12,156 nt of DNA from DASXTB01 sp036505615. Its GTDB lineage: Bacteria > Acidobacteriota > UBA6911 > JACQSX01. The notes below the pieces were generated by a model. That model saw only the letters and a list, made by a program, of their open reading frames with translations. It had not been told where the DNA came from and did no database searches. Position numbers and translations under genes: made by a program. The stretch lies in assembly GCA_036505615.1 (NCBI GenBank), contig DASXTB010000156.1, positions 1-12,156 of the forward strand. Reading direction: 5' to 3'. This document shows, piece by piece, positions 1 to 6,962 of this stretch (its first letter is position 1; each line of letters opens with the position of its first letter).

Positions 1-518
1 AGGATGCGAAAGTCTGTATCCACGTTGGGGTCCGGGTCGCTGCCGAAAACCGAGCCACCACCACCGCCGCTGTTGTTGGAAACCTTGACGAAATAGCGGC
101 CATTTCCGTAGGGCTGCCCCGTTACCGGCGTGAGAATGCCATTGGCCTTGTAAGTTTTAGCAGGCTGCGGCGGCGCATTGAAATTCACGTTGCGCGCCGC
201 CCGAGTGGAAATGGCGTTGCGGGCCGCGTCGGTTCCGTCTGCAGGTTGATCGCTGTTGACGTAGGCCGGAACATCCGATTGCGTCGCAAGCACGGCGGTA
301 AAGTCAGTCCCCTGAAGCTGAGACTTTGCAAAATTCAGGCCTGCGTCGGCGATCGACAGCGCCTCTTGATGGGTGACGTAGTTTTCACTCATCCGGTATT
401 CAATATTTGAATGAAAAGCGAAAGCAAGACCCAGCAAAGTCAACATGACCAAACCGAGCAGCGCAAAAATTAACGCCGCGCCCTTTTGCGCGTTCTTTGA
501 ATTAAGCTGGCAAGCCAT
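1..518 (-). CDS. PilX-like type IV pilus assembly protein, N-terminal part (cut by window start)
   Basis: Translating the minus strand from ATG at 516-518 gives an open frame of 172 codons that runs off the window. The start is MACQLNSKNAQKGAALIFAL, followed by a single long hydrophobic helix (about residues 13-35). Next come N-I-E-Y-R-M-S-E-N and then a segment with QEALSIADAGLNFAKSQL. This order (short polar head, KGAAL hydrophobic helix, then an 'A-x-A-G-L-x-x-A' helix) is what PilX-type minor pilin-like proteins show, with the helix anchoring in the inner membrane before pilus assembly. The canonical GF-x-x-x-E prepilin cleavage site is absent, as is usual in PilX N-terminal domains. A glycine run (five Gly) lies near residue 155. 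The ribosome site AAGGCGG sits about 7 nt before the ATG. No other pilus gene is visible upstream, so it is either first in its operon or stands alone. Family assignment is fairly good; function beyond pilus or secretion-apparatus assembly is inferred. Confidence 0.72.
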   Translation of the reverse strand, partial: MACQLNSKNAQKGAALIFALLGLVMLTLLGLAFAFHSNIEYRMSENYVTHQEALSIADAGLNFAKSQLQGTDFTAVLATQSDVPAYVNSDQPADGTDAARNAISTRAARNVNFNAPPQPAKTYKANGILTPVTGQPYGNGRYFVKVSNNSGGGGGSVFGSDPDPNVDTDFRI

Positions 519-544
519 AAGATCACCGCCTTAATGGATTTTAA

Positions 545-571
545 TCGTATCACGATATTCTCGTAACACGA
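545..571. promoter_or_regulatory. Paired TCGT-N3-ACGA palindromes, candidate operator over a possible pilX-like promoter
   Basis: TCGTATCACGA (545-555) and TCGTAACACGA (561-571) are two palindromes of the form TCGT-N3-ACGA, spaced 16 bp start to start. On the minus strand a weak promoter can be drawn through them: TTACGA (566-561), 17 nt, then TAAAAT (543-538). The palindromes would then cover the -35 and the spacer. The implied transcript start lies almost on the ribosome site, which counts against this exact promoter. The palindromes are certain; the operator role is inferred. Confidence 0.35.
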
Positions 572-927
572 TATATTGCACGGCGCGCGCCAATCTGTGA
601 TTCCAAGAATTAAATTTTTATGGATTTAAGACTTTGGCCTGCTTAGGCGGAGGGATAGGGATTCCAATCGGCAAGGAAATCAGCATGCAATGTGATTCAA
701 AATTTAGGCCCCTTCAATGATTCTGATTGCCACCCAGTGTCAAAATCCCCATTCCGGCGCCAGAATCTTGGCAGAATATCAGTTCTTGAAGACACGGGCG
801 TGCCTACGCGTTATCCGCGGCTAAGGTGCGATAGAATCACCAGGAGGCCATCTTGCAAGCACGCCCAACAGGATGGCGATGGGACTCTGCTCGATCATTC
901 TAAGAAGAGCCGTCCGATAGTAAAGCT

Positions 928-934
928 AAGGAGG
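928..934 (+). promoter_or_regulatory. Ribosome binding site AAGGAGG for the enolase-superfamily gene
   Basis: A full AAGGAGG lies 7 nt before ATG 942. It fixes that start, and so keeps the twin-arginine leader as part of the protein rather than starting at the later internal methionines (residues 30 and 39). Confidence 0.85.
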
Positions 935-941
935 AAACCCT

Positions 942-2180
942 ATGCTATCCCGCTTTTCCCGACGTGACTTTATTTCCACCTCCACCACTGGCTTCGTGGC
1001 GGCGGGCGAACTAGCGGCGCAGGACTCCATGGATCGCTCCAGAGGGATCAAGCCGATGCGTATCATCGGTCTGGAGGCGACCTGGCTGAGCAAGCCACTC
1101 AAAGAACGCTTCTGGATGTCGCTGACTCCCATTGGCGGCTATCAGCCCAGGGCGAGCCGCCTGATTTTGAAGATCCACACCGATGCGGGGATAACCGGTT
1201 ATGGTGAGGGCGGTGGCGGAGCCGATCTGCTCAAACGCGGATTCCAGGAGCTCATTATCGGTGAAGACCCCTTCATGGTGGAACGGATCTGGGAAAAAAT
1301 GTTCAAAACCACAGTAAGCCGCGAAAGCGTCATTAAAGGCTGGGGCAAGGAACCCACCTTGTCGCTGATGGCGGCTATCGACGCCGGCCTGTGGGACATC
1401 ATGGCCAAAACGGCCGGACTTCCTCTCTACAAATTACTGGGTGGCTACAGGAACGAAATTCCCGTTTACGTCACTGGAGGTTATTACCGTGAAGGAAAAG
1501 GGATTAGGGAGCTGGTCGAAGAGATCGAGGGATATGTCGGTCAGGGATTCAACGCCGTCAAGCTGAAGATCGGCGGCGCCAGCGTGGGCGAAGATATTGA
1601 GCGCGTTCGGGCAGTGCGCAACGCCGTGGGAAACAAAGTCAAGATTATGTTGGACGTCAACCAGGCATGGGACATTCCAACCGCCATTGAAGCTTCCAAC
1701 AAGCTTTACGATCTTGACATCTTGTGGCTGGAAGAACCGCTGCAGTGGTACGACGATGTCCAGGCTCTGGTCCGGCTGAAGAAAAACACGCGCATCCCGC
1801 TTGCATCCGGAGAGCATGAAATCACCCGCTTCGGAGCCAGGATCCTGATGGAGACGGGAGCCATCGATTTCATGCAGTTTGACTGCCACAAGAGCGCGGG
1901 AATTACCGAGTGGCGGAAAATCGCGGGGATGGCCGGCATGTATCACATCTGGATGGCGCCACATCATGAGCCGCAACTCCATGGTCATTTGCTTGCTTCC
2001 GTTCCCAACGGCTACATCCTCGAGTCATTCGCTAATCCGGACCGCGATCCGTTCTGGTTTGAGATTTATAGTCGCAAGCCGAAGATCCAAAACAGCATCC
2101 TGACGCTGCCCGACGAACCCGGGCTGGGAGTGGAGTTTGACACAAAGGCGATTGAGAAATATGGAACGAAGGTAGTGTGA
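942..2180 (+). CDS. Enolase-superfamily protein, mandelate racemase subgroup, with twin-arginine leader; acid-sugar dehydratase-like
   Basis: The 412-residue protein has the full mandelate racemase (MR)-subgroup machinery. It has KxK (K207, K209), the three metal ligands D238 (in MLDVN), E264 (in WLEEP) and E291 (in SGEHE), the Asp of the His-Asp dyad at D314 (in MQFDCHKSAG), its His at H341 or H342 (APHHE), and E361 (YILE). These enzymes abstract the proton alpha to a carboxylate using Mg2+, then racemise or, more often, dehydrate an aldonic or other hydroxy acid. An N-terminal capping domain (about 39-165) precedes the barrel. Residues 1-28 carry SRRDFI, a good twin-arginine match, with a short and rather polar hydrophobic stretch ending ELAA, so export is possible but not certain. 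Most relatives are cytoplasmic. The substrate cannot be named: neighbours offer no sugar-specific gene, and the gene appears to stand alone. Confidence 0.85.
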   Translation: MLSRFSRRDFISTSTTGFVAAGELAAQDSMDRSRGIKPMRIIGLEATWLSKPLKERFWMSLTPIGGYQPRASRLILKIHTDAGITGYGEGGGGADLLKRGFQELIIGEDPFMVERIWEKMFKTTVSRESVIKGWGKEPTLSLMAAIDAGLWDIMAKTAGLPLYKLLGGYRNEIPVYVTGGYYREGKGIRELVEEIEGYVGQGFNAVKLKIGGASVGEDIERVRAVRNAVGNKVKIMLDVNQAWDIPTAIEASNKLYDLDILWLEEPLQWYDDVQALVRLKKNTRIPLASGEHEITRFGARILMETGAIDFMQFDCHKSAGITEWRKIAGMAGMYHIWMAPHHEPQLHGHLLASVPNGYILESFANPDRDPFWFEIYSRKPKIQNSILTLPDEPGLGVEFDTKAIEKYGTKVV

Positions 2181-2209
2181 GGAAAGCAGTCAGAGGTCGG
2201 GAGAACAAC

Positions 2210-2237
2210 GTCATTCGTCATCCGTCATTCGTCATTC
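2210..2237 (+). repeat. Four tandem heptamers GTCATTC (short tandem repeat)
   Basis: GTCATTC, GTCATCC, GTCATTC, GTCATTC run without a gap from 2210 to 2237, starting 30 nt after the enolase-superfamily stop. The array belongs to the same GTC-type heptamer class as 5562-5596 and 12023-12057. Confidence 0.85.
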
Positions 2238-2366
2238 GCTGCTCGCGTGATCACCTTGCACCTGCGGCGGCAACACTTTCACTCTCGTTCATGAGCAGCT
2301 TTTCAATGTGGTCCTGCTGCGACTTCGGGCCGCCGCTTTCTATAACAATCGCATTGGCTCTGGGAC

Positions 2367-4058
2367 TTAAAATGCATCCTCACCTGCGGCGATTCTATCC
2401 AAATCTGCCCTGGTGTAAGATCCCAGGCTTCTGAAATTGAGCTCGGTGTAATTTTTGATCCACCGCATGGCGATCTTGGCTGACTGGCGATATCTCGTCT
2501 CGGCTGCAGAGTCCGCCTTCTGTCCGGAGGCGGCTGCCGACTTCAGGCGAACCAGAATATCTTCGGCTTCCTGGTGCAACAATCGCTTCACCAGATCAAA
2601 GTCGTGGACCGTGCCTTGATCACTGTCCTTTGCACCGTGCAAGATCCGCTGCGCGGTCTGCGCTACCGAGATCCGAGCCGTCGCCAGATCTTCCATCAAA
2701 GCAGGGTGGACGCCGGGTTTTCCGACAAGGCTGTCGATCCCTTTTGCGCCTCGCCCTGCCAGCCATCCTTCCACGTATTCGATCAGTGTCCTCGCGTTCC
2801 GCCGCGTTCCGTCGATAGTAACCGGGCCGGACGGGACTTTGATCTCGACCGGGTAGTTCTCGGGGATGGACATCGATTCGAGGGGCTTCCATCCTGATCC
2901 CCGCAACTCTTTGAATGGATCTGCGGCGGTCTTCATGTGGAAAATGTGCGCTACCCAGCCGCGGAGGAAGCCCTGATTCGCTTCCCACTCTTTATCTGCC
3001 CGAATGGCGGCGGCGGCAGCTCTGTTGACCGCTTCTTCTTTGCTGGGAAGCGCCGTGGCCATCCCCCCAATCGCCACTGCGCCCCTTTTTAGGCAAATTG
3101 CTACCAGGCGCCGGAAGATATCTGCCAGAAAGTCTGTTGTCTTGATGTCCACGCCAAACCGATCCGGCCATACCGATTCGGGATCGTCCATCACAAACTC
3201 CAGAACGCTTGCCTGGAAGTCCCATCTGGCAGCATTCAATCCCGCGGCGTAGGGTCCCAGAGCGAATAGCATCTCCTCCATCTGATATGCGGCTGGCAGC
3301 GATTCGATGAGGACAATCGCCCGGATAACGGCATTGCTCAAGAAGTCCAGATGCCTGCGGCTGCTGTCGAAAAACTGCCTCCAGAATGCGGCTTCTTCGG
3401 CCGATTCGAGCTTAGGCAGATAAAAATAAATTCCCTGCCCTCTTTCCGCCTGAGCCCTGCCTGCGTGGAAGAGAGTCAGTGCTGTGCCGAGAATACTCGC
3501 CGGAACTGGAGTCCCATCGATTGTCACCTCGGGCTCGTCAAGGTGCAGACCGCGCTCGCGGTGCATGAAGAAAGGAAGCTCGCCTTGCTCGAGCTTATAT
3601 TCTTTGCGCTTTTCCGGGTCGTAAAAGGTCAAAGTGCGCTCCACCGCCTTCCTGCGGTTCCATGCCGCCTGAACGGTATCTTCAAAGCGATGGCCGGCTG
3701 AATCTTCGTCGTCGTCCAGATCCCCTTCAGCCCTAGTCCTCTCGGGTCCAGGATTCAGAGCGTTGATGAACATTCCGGTTACCGATGCTGGGCCCGATAT
3801 TTCAATTCCCGGCCTTTGGAGATCCTCCGGAACTGCCGGAACCTGCCAGCGGCCTGTCTGGATTTCTGTCTGAGGGAGGAGCGCGGGCAAGATTTTCTGT
3901 TGATGCGCCTTTTTCAACACCTCGGCCCGCTGCCGGCGCAACGCATGGATCTTAGAAGTAAACTCCCCATGCAGCGATGCCAGGTAGTCCACAAACTGCG
4001 TTGTAAACAGTTCCCGCGCGCCTTCGACCGGCGCAAACTCTACACTGCCCGCCTTCAT
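2367..4058 (-). CDS. aceB: Malate synthase (AceB/malate synthase A type)
   Basis: The enzyme condenses glyoxylate with acetyl-CoA to give malate, the second step of the glyoxylate route. The 563-residue product follows the malate synthase A order. It has ISGP then FINALNPG (88-104), a DDDEDS acidic motif (115-120), the catalytic arginine in RERGLHLDE (R169), IYFYLPKLES (210-219), and IESLPAAYQMEEML (251-264, Mg ligand E252). GLNAARWDF (273-281, Mg ligand D280), PDR (298-300), GGMA (331-334) and LMEDLATARIS (454-464, general base D457) follow. It is about 30 residues longer than the Escherichia coli enzyme (533), mostly through an acidic insert near 105-120 and the C-terminal tail. The usual AHPG after GGMA is AHIF here. 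The ATG at 4058 has GAGG about 7-8 nt upstream. No isocitrate lyase is in the window; the divergent neighbour is a glyoxylate-type aminotransferase. Confidence 0.9.
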   Translation of the reverse strand: MKAGSVEFAPVEGARELFTTQFVDYLASLHGEFTSKIHALRRQRAEVLKKAHQQKILPALLPQTEIQTGRWQVPAVPEDLQRPGIEISGPASVTGMFINALNPGPERTRAEGDLDDDEDSAGHRFEDTVQAAWNRRKAVERTLTFYDPEKRKEYKLEQGELPFFMHRERGLHLDEPEVTIDGTPVPASILGTALTLFHAGRAQAERGQGIYFYLPKLESAEEAAFWRQFFDSSRRHLDFLSNAVIRAIVLIESLPAAYQMEEMLFALGPYAAGLNAARWDFQASVLEFVMDDPESVWPDRFGVDIKTTDFLADIFRRLVAICLKRGAVAIGGMATALPSKEEAVNRAAAAAIRADKEWEANQGFLRGWVAHIFHMKTAADPFKELRGSGWKPLESMSIPENYPVEIKVPSGPVTIDGTRRNARTLIEYVEGWLAGRGAKGIDSLVGKPGVHPALMEDLATARISVAQTAQRILHGAKDSDQGTVHDFDLVKRLLHQEAEDILVRLKSAAASGQKADSAAETRYRQSAKIAMRWIKNYTELNFRSLGSYTRADLDRIAAGEDAF

Positions 4059-4086
4059 GGGTAATCCTCTGAATCAGAACTTTTGT

Positions 4087-4115
4087 GTTATGCGTTGTCC
4101 AATCATTCAAGTCAA
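4087..4115 (-). promoter_or_regulatory. Candidate sigma-70 promoter of malate synthase
   Basis: On the minus strand TTGACT (4115-4110) is followed after exactly 17 nt by CATAAC (4092-4087). The -35 matches 5 of 6 and the -10 matches 4 of 6 consensus bases. The implied start near 4080 leaves a leader of about 20 nt before ATG 4058, just enough for the GAGG ribosome site. Confidence 0.5.
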
Positions 4116-4133
4116 TGGGAAAATGGCCGTGAG

Positions 4134-4210
4134 CAGTTACCAGTTGCTAGCTGCCAGTTGCCAGTTGCTAGCTGCCAGTTGCTAGTTGCCAGCTGCTAGT
4201 TGCTAGTTTC
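4134..4210. repeat. Left arm: eleven tandem heptamers, consensus YAGYTGC
   Basis: Eleven 7-base units run in perfect phase from 4134 to 4210 (CAGTTAC, CAGTTGC, TAGCTGC, CAGTTGC, CAGTTGC, TAGCTGC and so on, ending TAGTTTC). The degenerate copies are still in register. It is the inverse counterpart of 4267-4340, with a 56-base spacer that itself holds decayed AGTC-type units. It is not a CRISPR because there are no unique spacers. Confidence 0.9.
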
Positions 4211-4266
4211 AGTCGGTTCCAGTCACCAAGTGCTACTGCTGAGATCGGTAAGGTGGGCCGCAAACC

Positions 4267-4340
4267 AGGAACTGAAAACTAGCGACTAGGAACTAAGTAC
4301 GGACTAACAACTAGGAACTAGCAACTGGGAACTAGCAACT
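4267..4340. repeat. Right arm: ten heptamers, consensus AGSAACT, inverted relative to the left arm
   Basis: Four units (AGGAACT, GAAAACT, AGCGACT, AGGAACT; 4267-4294), a 4-nt slip (4295-4298), then six units (4299-4340: ACGGACT, AACAACT, AGGAACT, AGCAACT, GGGAACT, AGCAACT). Read on the opposite strand these resemble the left-arm AGTTGCY units, so the two arms can fold on each other as an imperfect stem of about 70 bp. The array ends only 8 nt before the AAGGAG ribosome site of the aminotransferase. Confidence 0.88.
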
Positions 4341-4362
4341 ACGCACACAAGGAGAAAATCCG

Positions 4363-5529
4363 ATGCCTCAATGGAAAGAATTCCACCCGCCGCAGCGCTT
4401 GCTTCTGGGGCCGGGACCCGCCAGCATTGATCAGCGGGTCTTGCAGGCGATGAGCAGCCCTGTTCTGGGCTACCTGGATCCGGCTTTTTTGCGCTGCATG
4501 GATGACATTCAAGAAATGCTTCGCCACGTCTTCGAAACGAAAAACACTGTGACGCTCACACTCCCCGGCACCGGAACTTCAGGGATGCAGTGCACGCTGG
4601 CAAACCTGATTCAGTCAGGTGATGAAGTTGTGGTTTGCGTCAATGGCTACTTCAGCAATCGGATTTGCGATCTGGTGGAGCGGAGCGAAGGCAAGGCCAT
4701 TCGGGTCGATTTTGAATGGGGACAGCCGATCGACATGGATCGCGTCGCTTCAGTGTTGAAATCAAGCCGCGCAGACATTGTGGCCATGGTCCACGCCGAG
4801 ACTTCTACCGGAATGCGCCAGCCGATCGAAAAGCTTAGAGACCTGCTCGCGGTCCGCGACGTGGTCCTGCTGGTGGATGCTGTCACATCCCTAGGCGGGC
4901 TTCCGGTGGGTATCGACCGCAATGGAATTGATGCCTGCTATTCCTGCAGTCAAAAAGCGATTGGCGCTCCGCCGGGCCTGGCGCCGGTGACGTTTTCAGA
5001 CAAGGCGATGCAAAAGATACGCGCGCGCAGGACCGTTTGCCGGGATTTTTATCTGGACATCACGCTGCTGGAGAAGTATTGGGGAAAGGAACGCGTCTAT
5101 CACCACACGGCGCCCACGTCGATGCACTATGCCATTCGAGAAGCGCTGCGTCTGGTTTGCGAGGAAGGACTCGAGGCGCGGTGGAAAAGGCACGAGCAGA
5201 ACAGCCGTATGCTTCAGGCCGGCCTTGAAGCCATGGGGCTGGCGATGCTGGTCGCGCCCGAGCACCGGCTGTGGACTTTGAACTCAGTGCGAGTTCCCGC
5301 CGGCGTCGAGGAAGCTCGAGTTCGCACACGCCTGCTCGAAGAGCACAGCATCGAGATCGGCGCCGGGCTGGGCCCGCTCAAAGGGCGCATCTGGAGAATC
5401 GGCCTCATGGGCGCGGTCAGTACCCGAGAAAACGTGCTTCTGCTCTTGGAGACGCTGGAAAAGGTGCTTGCTGCGGAAGGTTTCAAGGCAGGGTCCGGAA
5501 TGAAGGCGGCCGAGGCCGCCTCGCACTGA
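4363..5529 (+). CDS. Class V PLP aminotransferase, alanine/serine-glyoxylate aminotransferase type
   Basis: This 388-residue protein has the fold-type I class V layout of AGXT-like enzymes: GPGP (16-19), the phosphate-binding GTGTSGM (69-75), HAETSTG (144-150), the pyridine-nitrogen aspartate D172 in LVDAVTSLGG, and the Schiff-base lysine K198 in CSQKAIGAPPG. HHTAPTS (247-253) and the substrate-carboxylate arginine R345 in WRIGLMG complete the set. Such enzymes move an amino group from alanine, serine or a related donor to glyoxylate, giving glycine. The same family includes ureidoglycine-glyoxylate and pyridoxamine-pyruvate transaminases, which I cannot exclude. The start at 4363 is supported by AAGGAG 8 nt upstream and by the MPQWKEFHPPQRLLLGPGP leader. 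It is divergent from malate synthase, another glyoxylate consumer. No signal peptide is seen, so it should be cytoplasmic. Confidence 0.85.
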   Translation: MPQWKEFHPPQRLLLGPGPASIDQRVLQAMSSPVLGYLDPAFLRCMDDIQEMLRHVFETKNTVTLTLPGTGTSGMQCTLANLIQSGDEVVVCVNGYFSNRICDLVERSEGKAIRVDFEWGQPIDMDRVASVLKSSRADIVAMVHAETSTGMRQPIEKLRDLLAVRDVVLLVDAVTSLGGLPVGIDRNGIDACYSCSQKAIGAPPGLAPVTFSDKAMQKIRARRTVCRDFYLDITLLEKYWGKERVYHHTAPTSMHYAIREALRLVCEEGLEARWKRHEQNSRMLQAGLEAMGLAMLVAPEHRLWTLNSVRVPAGVEEARVRTRLLEEHSIEIGAGLGPLKGRIWRIGLMGAVSTRENVLLLLETLEKVLAAEGFKAGSGMKAAEAASH

Positions 5530-5561
5530 AAGATTCAACGCGGAGAACCCGCAACCAAAGC

Positions 5562-5596
5562 GTCACTGGTCATCGGTCATCGGTCATCAGTCATCG
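5562..5596 (+). repeat. Five tandem heptamers GTCATCG
   Basis: GTCACTG, GTCATCG, GTCATCG, GTCATCA, GTCATCG occupy 5562-5596, starting 33 nt after the aminotransferase stop. A short hairpin (CTTGT-TAA-ACAAG, 5633-5645) follows, without a clear T-run, so I do not call a terminator. Confidence 0.85.
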
Positions 5597-5710
5597 GAAA
5601 AAACTTGGTGAAAAAAACCAGAAGTTGCCCAACTTGTTAAACAAGGGCACGGAGGTTTCAAAGAGAAAATCGATTTGCGCAACACGCCCCAATGGGCCAA
5701 GGGCCCCCTT

Positions 5711-6850
5711 ATGACGCCTCACTTTAGATTTGCCAGCTCTGTTGGCTTGTGTACAGTACTTCTCGCTCTGATCCCGTCGTTGAGTCCAACCCCTGCCGGC
5801 AGTCACACAGTGGGCTCTTTGTCCAGCCGGCGAATCATCACAATTGCCGGAGTGGGGCAGCCGGGATACTCCGGCGATGGCGGACCCGCTATTCTGGCCA
5901 AAATGGACAACCCGTTTGGCATCACACGTGGTCCCGATGGAGCTCTCTACATCTGCGATACCAACAATCACGTCATTCGCAGGATATCTCGTGAAGGCGT
6001 CATCTCGACTGTTGCCGGATCGGGGAAAAAGGGCTACTCGGGCGACGGAGGGCCGGCCATCCGAGCGGAACTGTCCGAGCCTTACGAGGTCCGCTTCGAT
6101 AAGACCGGCAACATGTTCTTCGTTGAAAGGCTAAACCACCTGGTGCGCCGCGTCGATTCCAACAGCCGCACCATTTCCACTGTGGCAGGAACCGGCCATG
6201 CAGGATTTTCGGGAGACGGCGGTCCGGCAATCAAAGCCGCCCTGAATCAGCCGCACAGCATTCAATTTGATGGTAAAGACGGTCTTTATATTTGCGACAT
6301 CCTCAATCACCGGATTCGCAAAGTGGATATGAGGACCGGCATCATCGCCACCTTCGCTGGAACCGGGGAGAAGCTGCCCACGCCGGACGAGGCGCCGATA
6401 GCAACGGCGCCGTTGAATGGGCCGCGTGCCATTGATTTCGACCGGAACGGCGATATGTGGCTGGCACTTCGCGAAGGAAACTCTGTGTACAAGATCGACA
6501 TGAGGCAAGGGACAATTCACCACGTAGCAGGCACCGGACAAAAAGGTTTCTCCGGAAACGGTGGTCCCGCAAGACAGGCCACTCTCTCCGGTCCAAAAGG
6601 CTTGAGCGTGGGCCCGGACGGAAATATCTATTTGGCCGACACTGAGAGCCACACTATTCGCATGATCAATTTGTCTAAAGGTACGCTGGAGCTGGTTGCC
6701 GGAACCGGCGCAAGGGGGACCGGTCCCGATGGTGATCCACTGGCGTGCCGGATGTCTCGGCCGCACGGAGTCTTTGTTGATGGGGACGGATCCATCTTTG
6801 TCGGGGACAGCGAAGCGCATCGGGTGCGGAAAATCTACGAGATTCGCTGA
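5711..6850 (+). CDS. Secreted six-blade NHL-repeat beta-propeller protein
   Basis: The 379-residue product begins with a Sec-type signal peptide: a short polar head MTPHFRFASS, a hydrophobic core VGLCTVLLALIPSL, and a probable cut after about residue 31. Six NHL blades follow at roughly 43-97, 98-154, 155-211, 212-268, 269-325 and 326-379. Blades 1, 2, 3 and 5 carry the signature AGxGxxGYSGDGGPA (blade 5 has SGNGGPA), then xLYICDTxNHxIRR. Blade 4 is degenerate (PTPDEAPIATAPLNGP) and blade 6 is shortened. Six blades is a closed propeller, so the protein is probably complete with no extra catalytic domain. NHL propellers bind proteins, RNA or ligands; a few are lyases, but I see no basis for an enzyme call. 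An in-frame TTG at 5675 would add 12 residues; ATG 5711 is preferred because it gives a standard signal peptide and has AAGGG 7 nt upstream. Confidence 0.82.
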   Translation: MTPHFRFASSVGLCTVLLALIPSLSPTPAGSHTVGSLSSRRIITIAGVGQPGYSGDGGPAILAKMDNPFGITRGPDGALYICDTNNHVIRRISREGVISTVAGSGKKGYSGDGGPAIRAELSEPYEVRFDKTGNMFFVERLNHLVRRVDSNSRTISTVAGTGHAGFSGDGGPAIKAALNQPHSIQFDGKDGLYICDILNHRIRKVDMRTGIIATFAGTGEKLPTPDEAPIATAPLNGPRAIDFDRNGDMWLALREGNSVYKIDMRQGTIHHVAGTGQKGFSGNGGPARQATLSGPKGLSVGPDGNIYLADTESHTIRMINLSKGTLELVAGTGARGTGPDGDPLACRMSRPHGVFVDGDGSIFVGDSEAHRVRKIYEIR

Positions 6851-6962
6851 AATTCATCTGAGTTGCCGGAGGCTGAAAGCCCCTTTGTGTCCTTGTGTCC
6901 TTTGTGGTTAGTTTTTTTAACAAGTTACGGCGGGCGCGGATCTGAATTTTTTCGCAGGCTTC
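6851..6962. repeat. Convergent gap with GTGTCCTT-type repeat and GGCT-GAA-AGCC hairpin
   Basis: Between the convergent NHL and regulator stops lies the hairpin GGCT-GAA-AGCC (6871-6881), followed at about 6882-6909 by repeated units of the form TTGTGTCC / TTTGTGG, then a run of seven T (6912-6918 region). No strong G+C stem is directly joined to the T-run, so an intrinsic terminator is not claimed. The TTTGTGTCC-like decamer is another short intergenic repeat, of a different unit length from the heptamer arrays. Confidence 0.5.

Larger units (their letters stand above)
519..941. other. Divergent intergenic region between the pilX-like gene and the enolase-superfamily gene
   Basis: These 423 bases hold no convincing gene. 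An open frame at 692-967 overlaps the start of the downstream gene and reads as Arg/Pro/Ser-rich noise. The recognisable content is the pair of short palindromes at 545-571 and the AAGGAGG ribosome site at 928-934. I could not find a convincing -35/-10 pair for the plus-strand gene; the best -10-like string is TAGAAT at 832-837, with no matching -35. Confidence 0.6.
4059..4362. other. Divergent intergenic region between malate synthase and aminotransferase
   Basis: The 304 bases carry, in order, the malate synthase promoter candidate, the left heptamer arm, a 56-base spacer, the right heptamer arm and the aminotransferase ribosome site AAGGAG (4349-4354, 8 nt before ATG 4363). I see no gene here and no convincing plus-strand promoter. 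Roughly half of the region is repeat. Confidence 0.75.

Noticed and set aside
786..837. Promoter for the enolase-superfamily gene (TTGAAG with CGTTAT, or TAGAAT)
   Set aside because: The first pair has a -10 matching only 3 of 6 bases, and TAGAAT has no -35 at proper spacing.
692..967. Open frame of 91 codons before the enolase-superfamily gene
   Set aside because: It overlaps the start of a well-supported gene, has Arg/Pro/Ser-rich noise-like composition and no ribosome site that fits.
1434..1988. Long antisense frame (184 codons) inside the enolase-superfamily gene
   Set aside because: It lies opposite a gene with all family motifs and shows no domain of its own; a shadow of codon bias.
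4134..4340. CRISPR array
   Set aside because: Units are 7 nt with no spacers and no cas genes in the window; this is a tandem heptamer repeat.
5675..5710. TTG start for the NHL protein
   Set aside because: The GGAGG upstream is about 19 nt away, and the added residues would precede and spoil an otherwise standard signal peptide.
6131..6820. Antisense frame of 229 codons under the NHL gene
   Set aside because: The sense strand has six clear NHL blades. The antisense product mirrors their period and has no recognisable features.
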